In this document: positions 13,734 through 20,492 of the stretch, piece after piece
How positions within the stretch are numbered: position 1 is the stretch's first letter
Layout: each line of letters starts with the position of its first letter
From: a virus
Virus record (IMG/VR): IMGVR_UViG_3300010150_003755
Span: 1 to 26,667 of that record
Strand: one strand, 5' to 3'
Length of the DNA: 26,667 nt
The notes under the pieces: generated by a model
The model's database searches: none
The model's input: only the letters and a program-made list of their open reading frames with translations
Told to the model about the DNA's origin: nothing
Program-made: the position numbers and the translations under genes

Positions 13734-15164
13734 TTATTCTTCTTTATCTTTGATGACGACCTTAATTGCTTCGTCAGTGGCGTCTCTTAATTCAACGGCA
13801 TCCTTGATGGCCGCTTCGCCAAAAGCTTTTCTGTCAGAGCCGCCGCCCTTCTCGCCGGCACCTAGGAAAAACCTGTCTACATTGTCTGTGAACTCTTGAA
13901 GATTTCGATAAACAGGGTCAATAGTTGTCATTAACAATTGAGCATAGTTACTCCAAACATTACGAAGTGCATCCTCACCTAAAGGTATGGTTCCTAGATG
14001 CTCCGCTGTTGCTAACGATTCAGCCTGTTTACGAGTAAAATCAAACTGCTCCTTACTATTGTATCCTCTGGTTTGTTCTAAGGCGGCAAGAATCTGTTGC
14101 TCATCCCCACTTTGAATGGCGGCTTTAACTCTTTCCACCTCTTTAGCACCGCCGAATAGCTTCTTAATCTTCTTGCTTTTTTCGGGATCTGCTGTCCTGA
14201 AGGCTAGTTCAATGTTAAGATTTCCAAGCTCCTCGGGAGATTCTTCGGATAGCTGTTCTATATACTGTTTAAATTCCTTAAAACCTACGGACCCTTCCGG
14301 GGCGCCCGTTTTGAATACAGTCACTCTGTTGGACTTAGATAAGGCAGGAACCTTCGCCTTTGCCTGTATAATTCGTGCCCTCTCATTATCAAGTTTCTTA
14401 ACAGCATCAAGAAACTTATCTCCACTAACCGTGGCTTTTTCCGCCTTTGCTCCAAATTTCATAAATGGATAATACAAAACTTCCAAAAAGTCCTTGAGAG
14501 TGATAACGAATTGACTAAAATCTAAGCCGCCGTCACCTGTTCTTCGGGCATCAAGGTAGATAATTTCCCCATTGGTGCTTGGATCTTTGAAGTGATTAAT
14601 TAAGTTACGGTATGACCCCTTAAGTTGTGTAGTTGGACCAAGCAACTTAAGCGAGTAATGACGACCATTAAGAATTACATCAGTGATAGGCTTACCCACT
14701 TGCCCTTCGGACTCTTCAGCATCTGTAATCTGAACCGACTTGTCACCAAAAAGCCCTGCCAGAAACCCTTCAAAAATAAACCCTGCAGCCGATTCTGTAA
14801 ACTCTCTTACGTCCTTTGCGCCTGCCAATGTAGAAAGAATCTCAACCATAATTAGAGTCGATAAGATCTTTCCAACGCCGGCGTCTTTAACTTCTCCACT
14901 CAAAACACCATTCAAACCCTTTAATTTAGCCTCTACGGTATCACCGGGGATATTTCTCATATAGCGTTCTATTCGCTCGCGGTCTTCATTATCCGGCTTA
15001 CCCCAGTCCTCTGTGAACTTAATGGTCGGTAACTTAATATCAATCTTTTGCTCTGTGGAGTCTTGCTCTCTCTCTGTAATCAAAAACTTCATCACCTCGT
15101 TGATAAGGCTTTCGGTTTCATCTTTATCAGAGTAAAAACTCTTAACTAGTGTATCAATATTCAT
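13734..15164 (-). CDS. 476-aa protein with a PD-(D/E)XK-like core
   Basis: A 476-aa protein of unknown role. Residues 125-195 contain FEGFLAGLFG (E132), KPITDVILNGRHYSLKLL (D162, S171, K173) and a following polar helix. The order E...D...SxK resembles the core of the PD-(D/E)XK nuclease fold with Ser in place of one acid; this is a pattern match, not a confirmed domain. The N terminus (residues 1-35) is an amphipathic helix-rich lead (SLINEVMKFLITE). The C-terminal third is helical and charged. The ATG has GAGG about 8 nt upstream. Possible DNA-processing virion protein; low certainty on function. Confidence 0.7.
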   Translation of the reverse strand: MNIDTLVKSFYSDKDETESLINEVMKFLITEREQDSTEQKIDIKLPTIKFTEDWGKPDNEDRERIERYMRNIPGDTVEAKLKGLNGVLSGEVKDAGVGKILSTLIMVEILSTLAGAKDVREFTESAAGFIFEGFLAGLFGDKSVQITDAEESEGQVGKPITDVILNGRHYSLKLLGPTTQLKGSYRNLINHFKDPSTNGEIIYLDARRTGDGGLDFSQFVITLKDFLEVLYYPFMKFGAKAEKATVSGDKFLDAVKKLDNERARIIQAKAKVPALSKSNRVTVFKTGAPEGSVGFKEFKQYIEQLSEESPEELGNLNIELAFRTADPEKSKKIKKLFGGAKEVERVKAAIQSGDEQQILAALEQTRGYNSKEQFDFTRKQAESLATAEHLGTIPLGEDALRNVWSNYAQLLMTTIDPVYRNLQEFTDNVDRFFLGAGEKGGGSDRKAFGEAAIKDAVELRDATDEAIKVVIKDKEE

Positions 15165-15190
15165 TTTATATCCTCGGTTGCTAATACTAA

Positions 15191-15844
15191 TTAGATGATT
15201 TTATCAACAAGACCCATTTCAATTGCTTCTTGCGCAGAGAAATATTCATCTGTGTTCTTTGAAAACATGTTGTGTATCTCACCCACAGATAATTCTGAGC
15301 TTTCTGCGATTATCTGTACCATTTGATCTTCCATTAGCCGCACCTCATCGTGTGTCGCCTTAATGTCGGCTGTCGTTCCCATATTTCCGGCTGAACAACG
15401 GTGCATCATAATGCGAGCATTGCGAGTGATAAACCTCTTGCCTTTGGTTCCTGCCGCCAAGATAGGCACACCAGCAGAGAAGATCTTTCCGGTGCCTAAT
15501 GTAGAAATGTCGCGACGTTCCTTTACAATCCTCATCATATCCACAACGCCAAACATATCATAGACAGTTCCTCCGGCAGTTGAGATTAGAAAGTGTATAT
15601 CGTCTTCTTCCTCTTCATCTTCCTTTCTAGGGTTGGGAAAGATACTGCCGCCGTTTAACTGTAATAAACCGTGGTATAACTCTTGTGCTGATTCTTCGTT
15701 TAAGTCTCCAACTAAACCAATGGTGTTGGGTGCCTTATCTTGCTGTTCTAATGCCGCAGCCATTAACATTGCTGCTTGGCGCTCAGAGATCTCCTCCTCT
15801 TCCTCTGGCTCTGTTTCTGTGCTTTCGTTATTAAACATAATCAT
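15191..15844 (-). CDS. ClpP-like serine protease 1
   Basis: A 217-aa ClpP-family (S14) protein with a full triad: S123 in KIFSAGVP, H148 in RIMMHRCSAG and D199 in NTDEYFSA. STAGG at 88-92 and the EAIEMGLVD end fit the family. It differs from host ClpP by an acidic N terminus (EPEEEEEIS) and an acidic insertion near residues 74-82. Such phage proteins may act as head-maturation proteases or as Clp-type degradative subunits. No Clp ATPase gene is visible here. The ATG was chosen as the first in frame after the upstream stop, with GGGAG about 13 nt upstream. A promoter lies in the upstream gene. Confidence 0.85.
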   Translation of the reverse strand: MIMFNNESTETEPEEEEEISERQAAMLMAAALEQQDKAPNTIGLVGDLNEESAQELYHGLLQLNGGSIFPNPRKEDEEEEDDIHFLISTAGGTVYDMFGVVDMMRIVKERRDISTLGTGKIFSAGVPILAAGTKGKRFITRNARIMMHRCSAGNMGTTADIKATHDEVRLMEDQMVQIIAESSELSVGEIHNMFSKNTDEYFSAQEAIEMGLVDKII

Positions 15845-15845
15845 C

Positions 15846-16247
15846 TTAGTTGTTTTCTCCCTTTAGGGTTTTAAATAGGTGCCGCACTGCGCTGTTCCAG
15901 TCGTAGAACGGTATCATGCTTTTAAAGTGACGGGGGGCTCTCTTCACTATAGAGACTATAGCAGACTCCTTCCAGTTTGTCAAGAAGTGATCGTCAACTT
16001 CTTTAAACTTGCTAATCTGTTCCGGTGTAAATCCAGACTGTCTCATCTGTTTAAGCTTTAACTCTTGTAGGAATGCCATATCTTCTGTTATTTTTGTTAG
16101 CATCCATAAGATACTTAGTATAGCTTCATTTACTATTCTCCAAGTGTGTATCACATCAAATAGACGAGATATATAAATGCTAGCAAAAGCGCCCGCAAAG
16201 AAAGAAAGCACTGCGAACACTGATAGTTCATATGTTGATATTTCCAT
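15846..16247 (-). CDS. conserved phage membrane-anchored protein
   Basis: A 133-aa protein with one N-terminal TM segment (about residues 8-28, LSVFAVLSFFAGAFASIYIS), then a mostly helical cytosolic part (RLFDVIHTWRIVNEAIL, ELKLKQMRQSGF) ending in a basic and aromatic stretch. The arrangement is recurrent in marine phage genomes, with unknown function. The ATG has GGAGG only 5 nt upstream, right after the T-run of the terminator. Its transcript probably begins at the promoter at 16291-16319. Confidence 0.75.
   Translation of the reverse strand: MEISTYELSVFAVLSFFAGAFASIYISRLFDVIHTWRIVNEAILSILWMLTKITEDMAFLQELKLKQMRQSGFTPEQISKFKEVDDHFLTNWKESAIVSIVKRAPRHFKSMIPFYDWNSAVRHLFKTLKGENN
15955..15983 (-). 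promoter_or_regulatory. sigma70-type promoter for clpP1
   Basis: On the coding strand TTGACA (15983..15978), 17 nt, TATAGT (15960..15955), with TGC before the -10 (extended). It lies in the coding region of the membrane-anchored protein, about 110 nt before the ClpP-like start. Confidence 0.65.
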
Positions 16248-16256
16248 TTATCCTCC

Positions 16257-16290
16257 AAAATAAAAAAGACCGCGAATGATCGCGGTCTTT
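16257..16290 (-). terminator. rho-independent terminator
   Basis: On the coding strand a 10-bp perfect stem (AAAGACCGCG / CGCGGTCTTT, 16290..16281 and 16274..16265) with a 6-base loop is followed by TTTATTTT. It ends the transcript of the acidic 197-aa protein gene and is the only strong terminator recognised in the window. Confidence 0.9.
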
Positions 16291-16319
16291 AATATACGTT
16301 AAGAGTCTTCTGTTGTCAA
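16291..16319 (-). promoter_or_regulatory. sigma70-type promoter abutting the terminator
   Basis: On the coding strand TTGACA (16319..16314), 17 nt, TATATT (16296..16291). The -35 follows directly on the stop codon of the acidic protein gene. The predicted start point falls near 16284, inside the first arm of the terminator, so new transcripts would lack the full 10-bp stem. Confidence 0.7.
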
Positions 16320-16913
16320 CTACTTCTTTGTAGAAAGGGCCTCCATAAGGATTCTCTTTGCTACTCGCTTCGTGACTGCTTCCATAAGAGCATCATCTGC
16401 TCCCATCTCATCATCGACCGGAGCGTCATCAACTGGGGCTTCAAGTTCTGCTGGCTCGTCATCCAAGTCAGCGTCATCAGCATCGATCTCAACTTCTTCG
16501 CCCATTGCGGACTCCAAAGCAGTTTCGAGCGCGGAGAGGAAATCATCAACAGCAACCATCTTACCACCTGCATCGGCGTCAACTGGTGCCTCTAGTTCAG
16601 CATCCATCTCTACTTCTTCATCGTCTCCAGCAGCGTCTTCCATTTCGGCTGCGTCAACGTCCATCTCCATATCCTCTTCTTCTTCAAGACGATCGGTTGG
16701 TCCTCGGCCTCTGCCGTGACCTCTTCGGGCATCCTCTAAACCGCCACCTGCGGCATCAGATCGAACTTCTTCTAGTTCGTCTTCATCGCGCATGCGCATA
16801 CGGCCTGCGCCTTCTTTAAGTCCCTCAACAAAGCCTGGGGATAAAGGCTCAAGCTTCGCTAGCTTCATGAACTGGCGAACCTGTGACTCGTTCAAAAGTG
16901 ATTTCTTAGACAT
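16320..16913 (-). CDS. highly acidic core- or scaffold-like protein
   Basis: A 197-aa protein, dominated by Asp, Glu, Ala and Met between residues 38 and 175, with LEAPVD occurring twice and a short basic RRGHGRGRG patch near 63-71. The N terminus MSKKSLLNESQVRQFMKLAK and C terminus KRVAKRILMEALSTKK are amphipathic helices. L-N-E-S (7-10), a central A-L-M-E-A, and L-M-E-A (189-192) match the L-x-E-A/S cleavage form of T4-type prohead protease. An acidic core or scaffold protein packed in the prohead is plausible; no homologue is identified. TAGGAG lies upstream of the ATG, with ACTATTTA 40 nt upstream. A strong terminator follows. Confidence 0.7.
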   Translation of the reverse strand: MSKKSLLNESQVRQFMKLAKLEPLSPGFVEGLKEGAGRMRMRDEDELEEVRSDAAGGGLEDARRGHGRGRGPTDRLEEEEDMEMDVDAAEMEDAAGDDEEVEMDAELEAPVDADAGGKMVAVDDFLSALETALESAMGEEVEIDADDADLDDEPAELEAPVDDAPVDDEMGADDALMEAVTKRVAKRILMEALSTKK

Positions 16914-16952
16914 TTTTACAAAACTCCTAACATTGTTCGTGAATATGCTGTT

Positions 16953-17195
16953 TTAAATAGTATTTTCATTTGATAATGTCTTTTTTAATTTCAATAGAGC
17001 GCCATCAACAAGTTGCTTTGCCCTGACGATGCTTACACCGTGCCTTATTCCTATTTGTTCTAGCGTCATCTCGCCGTGCTTATAAACAGCAATATCAGTA
17101 CAGTTTAAGTCATCCTCATAGTCTAAGTGTAGCCTACATTCCTTTTGAGCACAGGGCACATCGTGTGTATAACATTTTATAGCGCAGTCTTTCAT
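16953..17195 (-). CDS. sigma-region-4-like HTH protein with Cys cluster
   Basis: An 80-aa protein. Residues 42-72 (EMTLEQIGIRHGVSIVRAKQ, then LVDGALLKLKK) closely follow the sigma factor region 4 helix-turn-helix pattern. The N-terminal half has Cys4, 8, 15, 20 and 32, which could hold a metal. No region 2 is present, so it is not a complete sigma factor. It may contact the RNA polymerase beta flap or a promoter, as T4 co-activators do. Its start overlaps the upstream stop by 4 bases, and ACTATTTA spans its stop codon. It immediately precedes the acidic protein gene. Confidence 0.75.
   Translation of the reverse strand: MKDCAIKCYTHDVPCAQKECRLHLDYEDDLNCTDIAVYKHGEMTLEQIGIRHGVSIVRAKQLVDGALLKLKKTLSNENTI
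16954..16961 (-). promoter_or_regulatory. ACTATTTA motif, candidate late promoter
   Basis: Coding-strand ACTATTTA (16961..16954) overlaps the end of the sigma-region-4-like gene and lies 40 nt before the ATG of the acidic core-like protein. Confidence 0.35.
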
Positions 17196-17524
17196 AGTTC
17201 TGGTAAATCCTCTTCTAGTATATCAAAGATATTTTCTATATCTTCTTTGGTTAATGCGAGTTCTTGTAACACTTTCTCGCTACTCTCGCGCAACTGGCGA
17301 GATTTCGTAACTTTTCTTTTAGATTGAACTTTTTTATTGATTCTGTAATCGTCTAAGAAAGCTATGAATAATGGATCCTGACTTAAATAAGATTCCACGC
17401 AATAACGAAAGAACTCGCTTTGTGTTTTAATCTCGTCATAAAACAATCTTATCTTTAAGTTCTCGTGAAGTTTTGAATCGATCGAGAATGATAAAACTGA
17501 ATGATGGTCAGGAAACTTTTTCAT
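17192..17524 (-). CDS. ribbon-helix-helix-like protein
   Basis: A 110-aa protein. Residues 9-51 show a strand (SVLSFSID) followed by two helices (KLHENLKIRLFYDEI and TQSEFFRYCVESYLSQD), which fits a ribbon-helix-helix DNA-binding fold. The middle is strongly basic (KKVQSKRKVTKSRQLR) and the last 25 residues are acidic (KEDIENIFDILEEDLPEL). This combination suggests a transcription regulator, but the match is by pattern only. It overlaps both neighbours by 4 bases (ATGA on each side), so it is expressed with the IMPDH-like and sigma-4-like genes. Confidence 0.65.
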   Translation of the reverse strand: MKKFPDHHSVLSFSIDSKLHENLKIRLFYDEIKTQSEFFRYCVESYLSQDPLFIAFLDDYRINKKVQSKRKVTKSRQLRESSEKVLQELALTKEDIENIFDILEEDLPEL

Positions 17525-18537
17525 CTTAAAATATGGGTTCCACTTTCGGTTTGCCCACTTGCTGTTTGCCGGATGAAGTGTGCTTTTGCTTGTAGTTCAT
17601 CAATGGTTCTGGCGCCGGAGTATGATAAACCTGAACGGATTCCTCTTTCTAGATCGTCCAGAATGTTTATTACTGACCCCTTATATGGGATCGTTGTGGC
17701 GATTCCTTCCAAAGATGCTGTCTTGCCTCTCCAAGACATTTGAGCGTCCTTTGAAGCCATACCTCTGTAAGCCTTGTGTTTGTTTCCATCCCGACCAATC
17801 ATAATGTCGCCCGGGGATTCCGTTGTTCCAGCCAATAAAGAGCCCAACATTACAAAGTCAGCGCCAGCAGCAAGAGCCTTTACAATATCACCCGAGTTGC
17901 GAATGCCTCCATCAGCAATAATAGGAATCGATCCAGCGTTCTTTGATTTGGCGCAATCAAATATTGTTTGAAGACCCGGAACACCGTGTCCTGTTTGAAT
18001 GCGTGTTGAGCAGATTGAGCCTCCACCTATATTACATCTAACAGAATCCGCACCCCAATCACAAAGATCGTTGTATCCGCCTAAGGTTGCTATGTTCCCA
18101 GCCATTATATGAACATCATCACCTACCATCTGCCTTAACTGTCTTAACGCAGCCTTCATAAGAATATGATGACCGTGAGCAACATCAACACATATTACAT
18201 CGGCGCCTGCTTCATAACACGCATAGGCTCTTTCAAGGTAATCCCCTGATGTTCCAACTGCGGCGCCTACTAATGAACTTTCTTTTCGAACAGCAGTAAC
18301 CATACTTGCCTGCTCTTCAATGCTGTTATATCTGTGTAGTATAGCAAGGGCACCTTTGGAATCCATTGCTGTCGCCATTTGCTCTTCCGACACTGTGTCC
18401 ATCGGGGATGCTATGATCGGCAGTTCACACTCGATAAATCCTAACTTTGATGATAATGATACTTCTTTTCTTGATTCAATATCTGAAAACTGGGGTGTGA
18501 TTAATACGTCATTATATGTGAGTGCTTCTTCTATCAT
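17521..18537 (-). CDS. IMP dehydrogenase / GMP reductase family enzyme
   Basis: A 338-aa TIM-barrel enzyme. TYNDVLITPQ at 7-16, SPMDTVS (44-50), the catalytic loop GGGSICSTR with C176, ADGGIRNSGDI (208-218) and YRGMAS at 257-262 are diagnostic. The CBS pair of most IMP dehydrogenases is absent, and the length matches GMP reductase. The flap between YRGM and PYKG is shorter than in IMP dehydrogenase, while RSGLSYSGA and the GTHIL end are IMP dehydrogenase-like. It therefore either oxidises IMP to XMP or reduces GMP to IMP; the direction is not settled. The start at 18537 has GGAG 9 nt upstream and overlaps the prior stop. Confidence 0.85.
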   Translation of the reverse strand: MIEEALTYNDVLITPQFSDIESRKEVSLSSKLGFIECELPIIASPMDTVSEEQMATAMDSKGALAILHRYNSIEEQASMVTAVRKESSLVGAAVGTSGDYLERAYACYEAGADVICVDVAHGHHILMKAALRQLRQMVGDDVHIMAGNIATLGGYNDLCDWGADSVRCNIGGGSICSTRIQTGHGVPGLQTIFDCAKSKNAGSIPIIADGGIRNSGDIVKALAAGADFVMLGSLLAGTTESPGDIMIGRDGNKHKAYRGMASKDAQMSWRGKTASLEGIATTIPYKGSVINILDDLERGIRSGLSYSGARTIDELQAKAHFIRQTASGQTESGTHILR

Positions 18538-18782
18538 TCTATGTTCTCCATTGCTTCCTGTATTGTAGCCCAACAGTCTGGACAAGTCAAGCGAACTCTC
18601 TCGCTTTTTATTACAACTTGCCAAGTTTTAACTGTTTCTTTGGTTCTCTCAAAAGGAGTTGAACAAACGCAACATTCCTTTGGGTGCTTACCAAAGTTGG
18701 CTGCTTGCTTTTCAAGTCTTTCCTGAACTGCTTTCCTGTTCTTCTTTTGCTTTCCCGGGATGTGGCGTCTTATCTTCTTCAT
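18534..18782 (-). CDS. small zinc-ribbon protein
   Basis: An 82-aa protein with a basic N terminus (MKKIRRHIPGKQKKNRK), a C37-C38-x-C40 cluster, and a C67-x2-C70 pair, consistent with a small zinc ribbon. It overlaps the IMPDH-like start by 4 bases and the upstream gene by 71 bases. The ATG has no strong ribosome site. A promoter lies inside this gene for the downstream IMPDH-like gene. Likely nucleic-acid binding; function unknown. Confidence 0.65.
   Translation of the reverse strand: MKKIRRHIPGKQKKNRKAVQERLEKQAANFGKHPKECCVCSTPFERTKETVKTWQVVIKSERVRLTCPDCWATIQEAMENIE
18562..18590 (-). promoter_or_regulatory. sigma70-type promoter for the IMPDH-like gene
   Basis: On the coding strand TTGACT (18590..18585), 17 nt, TACAAT (18567..18562), inside the end of the zinc-ribbon gene and about 25 nt before the ATG at 18537. 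Confidence 0.65.
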
Positions 18783-19269
18783 TGATCTTTAGAAACTCTC
18801 TGTATTCTTTGTTTATCTTATCATAGTATTTTGTTTTGCGCAAGGACTTGTGCGCATCATTTAACACTTTTTTGTGTGCGACATTGATCATAAAACAAGG
18901 TGCTTTGGATCTTGGATTGAATCCTTCTACTTCTACCTTATCATTTGGATTAAAGCAGATTGTTTTGTATTCGTTCATTCCAAGTCTTTTTAAGATCTTA
19001 TTAACAAGCGCTTGTATAACTTTGGTTCCATCAGCATCCATATCGTGAGGAAAACAAATAAGAGTGCTATCATAATCAGATTGCTGGAATTCTTCTAGTA
19101 GATCCTTTAATCCTTTATCGTCCTCACCCAACATTGCGATCATTAACTTATCGTTCGCTAACTCTGGCGCAGCAAAAGGGCACGTTGCGATATTATTAAA
19201 CTCTGGTCTCTTTTGATCCAGAACCTCATTGATGTAATCAACTACTTTTTCTTTGTATGAACTCGACAT
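18712..19269 (-). CDS. hypothetical protein with CPFA motif
   Basis: A 185-aa protein. CPFAAPEL at residues 30-37 recalls a motif of DUF1415-type proteins, though the rest does not clearly match. STLICFPHDMDADGT (68-82) and KAPCFMINVAHKKVLNDAHK are the most distinctive stretches. The C-terminal 25 residues are polar and charged. It overlaps the DUF3310 gene by 32 bases and the zinc-ribbon gene by 71 bases. Ribosome site weak. Function unknown; the context is nucleotide metabolism and regulation. Confidence 0.65.
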   Translation of the reverse strand: MSSSYKEKVVDYINEVLDQKRPEFNNIATCPFAAPELANDKLMIAMLGEDDKGLKDLLEEFQQSDYDSTLICFPHDMDADGTKVIQALVNKILKRLGMNEYKTICFNPNDKVEVEGFNPRSKAPCFMINVAHKKVLNDAHKSLRKTKYYDKINKEYREFLKINEEDKTPHPGKAKEEQESSSGKT

Positions 19270-19477
19270 AACGATTCAAATACCATTCTGCTTTCTTTAA
19301 ATCTTCAATGTTGTTTTCTGATTTCTTGCCTGCTCTGGAAATGTATTTGACGACATTACCAAGATGAAAGTTTAGATCCCAGGCTTCAATAACTTTGATT
19401 GCTTCGTATTTTGATGTTCCATCTTCTTCAACCTCGCCACTTTGATAGTGTGAGGGGTGATTTACTTTTTCACTCAT
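19238..19477 (-). CDS. DUF3310-type phage protein
   Basis: A 79-aa protein of the DUF3310 (SaV-like) family. The opening VNHPSHYQSG, KVIEAWDLNFHLGNVVKYI and RAGKKSENNIEDLKKAEWYL are the family pattern in order. The family is widespread in phages, often near nucleotide metabolism genes, and has no settled function. The ATG follows GGAGAACGAAGA, identical to the site of the next upstream gene. It overlaps the downstream gene by 32 bases. Confidence 0.85.
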   Translation of the reverse strand: MSEKVNHPSHYQSGEVEEDGTSKYEAIKVIEAWDLNFHLGNVVKYISRAGKKSENNIEDLKKAEWYLNRYVEFIQRKSS

Positions 19478-19489
19478 TCTTCGTTCTCC
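19474..19489 (-). repeat. duplicated 16-base translation-start leader, copy 1
   Basis: The coding-strand sequence GGAGAACGAAGAATGA is identical here and at 19627-19642. It includes the Shine-Dalgarno, spacer and start codon of the DUF3310 gene. Confidence 0.8.
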
Positions 19490-19630
19490 TTATTTCGCCA
19501 ACTCAAATCCCAGAATGAAAGCTGGGATGCCTCCTATAATAAAGCCAGCAAACACATACCACCAATCTCTGGCAGCCTGATATGCTTTTTGTTCTTTGTT
19601 GAGCTTAGGCATTCTTGGTGGCATTTTCAT
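19490..19630 (-). CDS. 46-aa small membrane protein
   Basis: A short gene reading MKMPPRMPKLNKEQKAYQAA, then a TM segment (about residues 24-42, WYVFAGFIIGGIPAFILGF) and ending ELAK. It has a strong ribosome site, GGAGAACGAAG, in the same 16-base context as the next gene, and its start overlaps the upstream stop by 4 bases (ATGA). Gene spacing, ribosome site and a clear TM helix support it as real. Function unknown. Confidence 0.7.
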   Translation of the reverse strand: MKMPPRMPKLNKEQKAYQAARDWWYVFAGFIIGGIPAFILGFELAK

Positions 19631-19642
19631 TCTTCGTTCTCC
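19627..19642 (-). repeat. duplicated 16-base translation-start leader, copy 2
   Basis: Second exact copy of GGAGAACGAAGAATGA, here covering the ribosome site and start of the 46-aa membrane protein gene. The distance between copies is 153 bases. Confidence 0.8.
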
Positions 19643-19731
19643 CAATTGTGGTAAGTTCCATCTCTTTCGTGTCCCCTGTCTTTGTTTGTATCAAACAGTC
19701 GGGACAGGTATAAAAAGAACCTACTCAGCAT
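19627..19731 (-). CDS. 34-aa small protein
   Basis: A tiny gene starting MLSRFFLYLSRLFDTNKDRG and ending NWENEE: hydrophobic and aromatic at first, then charged. The ATG at 19731 has AAGGA about 9 nt upstream and overlaps the end of thyX by 11 bases; the stop overlaps the next ATG by 4 bases. A longer frame upstream merely runs antiparallel in codon phase to thyX and was not used. Such a short product is uncertain, but the coupling on both sides supports it. Confidence 0.5.
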   Translation of the reverse strand: MLSRFFLYLSRLFDTNKDRGHERDGTYHNWENEE

Positions 19732-20482
19732 TTTCTCTAATCCTTCTGTAAGCCCCGACTGTTTCGGGGAATAGATCCGTAGCAATCTCCAAGCAAGCCT
19801 CAGCAACCTTTTGTATTTCCCACTGTGCTCCTTCGTGTGTGCGAAGGTCAATAAACTTCAAAAGGTTTGAAAGATTGACTGTGCCGTAGTATTCAGTGTA
19901 AAGGTTCTGTGGTAGAACTCCACGAGCTTGCTCTCGGCAAACGCCAGCTTCGATGAGCTGGTTGAAAAGCGAAAAACTTTGTTCGTGGTGTTCTTTTACA
20001 AGATTTGTGCTTTTGACTTCTTGGTCTATAAAAAAGCCTTCCCACTTACTTCCGTCTTCATTAAAAACGGAAGTCGTGATCTCGGGATCAATCAACTCTT
20101 CGGCGTTTGATGCTTGTCGGTTTGACTTATGCTGCGTCCTGAAAGCCTTTGGCTCGTAGAATCGGAGATCCACATCAGTATACCGCCTGGATATCTCATT
20201 ATAAGACCAAGTTCTATGGCGGTGATGCTGACTACGAATATATAAAGGAACAACAAACTTAAATGTAATACCACAATGCTCCAAAGTTGATGTATGGCGA
20301 TGTTTAATCAAATAGTTGATTAACTTTTTATCTCGCTCATCAAGTTCCTCTTTATGTTGCCCAAAAGACACGCGAGCGCTATTCACGACGGACTTATCTG
20401 ATCCGTAACTCTCAATAAGTTGGACCTTTCCAATACCGTCGCCGTATAGATAAATCGTTTTGTTTTCGTCTTCGTGGTTCAT
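19721..20482 (-). CDS. thyX: flavin-dependent thymidylate synthase ThyX
   Basis: A 253-aa ThyX. The signature RHRxxSxNExSxRY is complete: R88-H89-R90, S93, N95-E96, S98, R100-Y101. STLEHCGITF (65-74) and the C-terminal ARGVLPQNLYTEYYGT region fit the family. It makes dTMP from dUMP using methylene-tetrahydrofolate, FAD and NADPH. Working with the dUTPase encoded just upstream, it would supply dTMP for phage DNA. The ATG has AAGGA 7 nt upstream, in the 10-base gap after the ClpP-like gene. The length is close to the family norm. Confidence 0.95.
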   Translation of the reverse strand: MNHEDENKTIYLYGDGIGKVQLIESYGSDKSVVNSARVSFGQHKEELDERDKKLINYLIKHRHTSTLEHCGITFKFVVPLYIRSQHHRHRTWSYNEISRRYTDVDLRFYEPKAFRTQHKSNRQASNAEELIDPEITTSVFNEDGSKWEGFFIDQEVKSTNLVKEHHEQSFSLFNQLIEAGVCREQARGVLPQNLYTEYYGTVNLSNLLKFIDLRTHEGAQWEIQKVAEACLEIATDLFPETVGAYRRIRENAE

Positions 20483-20492
20483 TTATAATCCT

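Noticed and set aside
15870-15877. Another CTATTTA near-match inside the membrane-anchored protein gene
   Set aside because: It lacks the leading A (CCTATTTA), encodes Leu-Phe-Lys near the gene end, and clpP1 has its own sigma70-type promoter.
18538-18624. Longer start for the IMPDH-like enzyme at 18624
   Set aside because: The family begins at MIEEALTYND; the extra residues come from the overlapping zinc-ribbon gene, and 18537 has a GGAG site.
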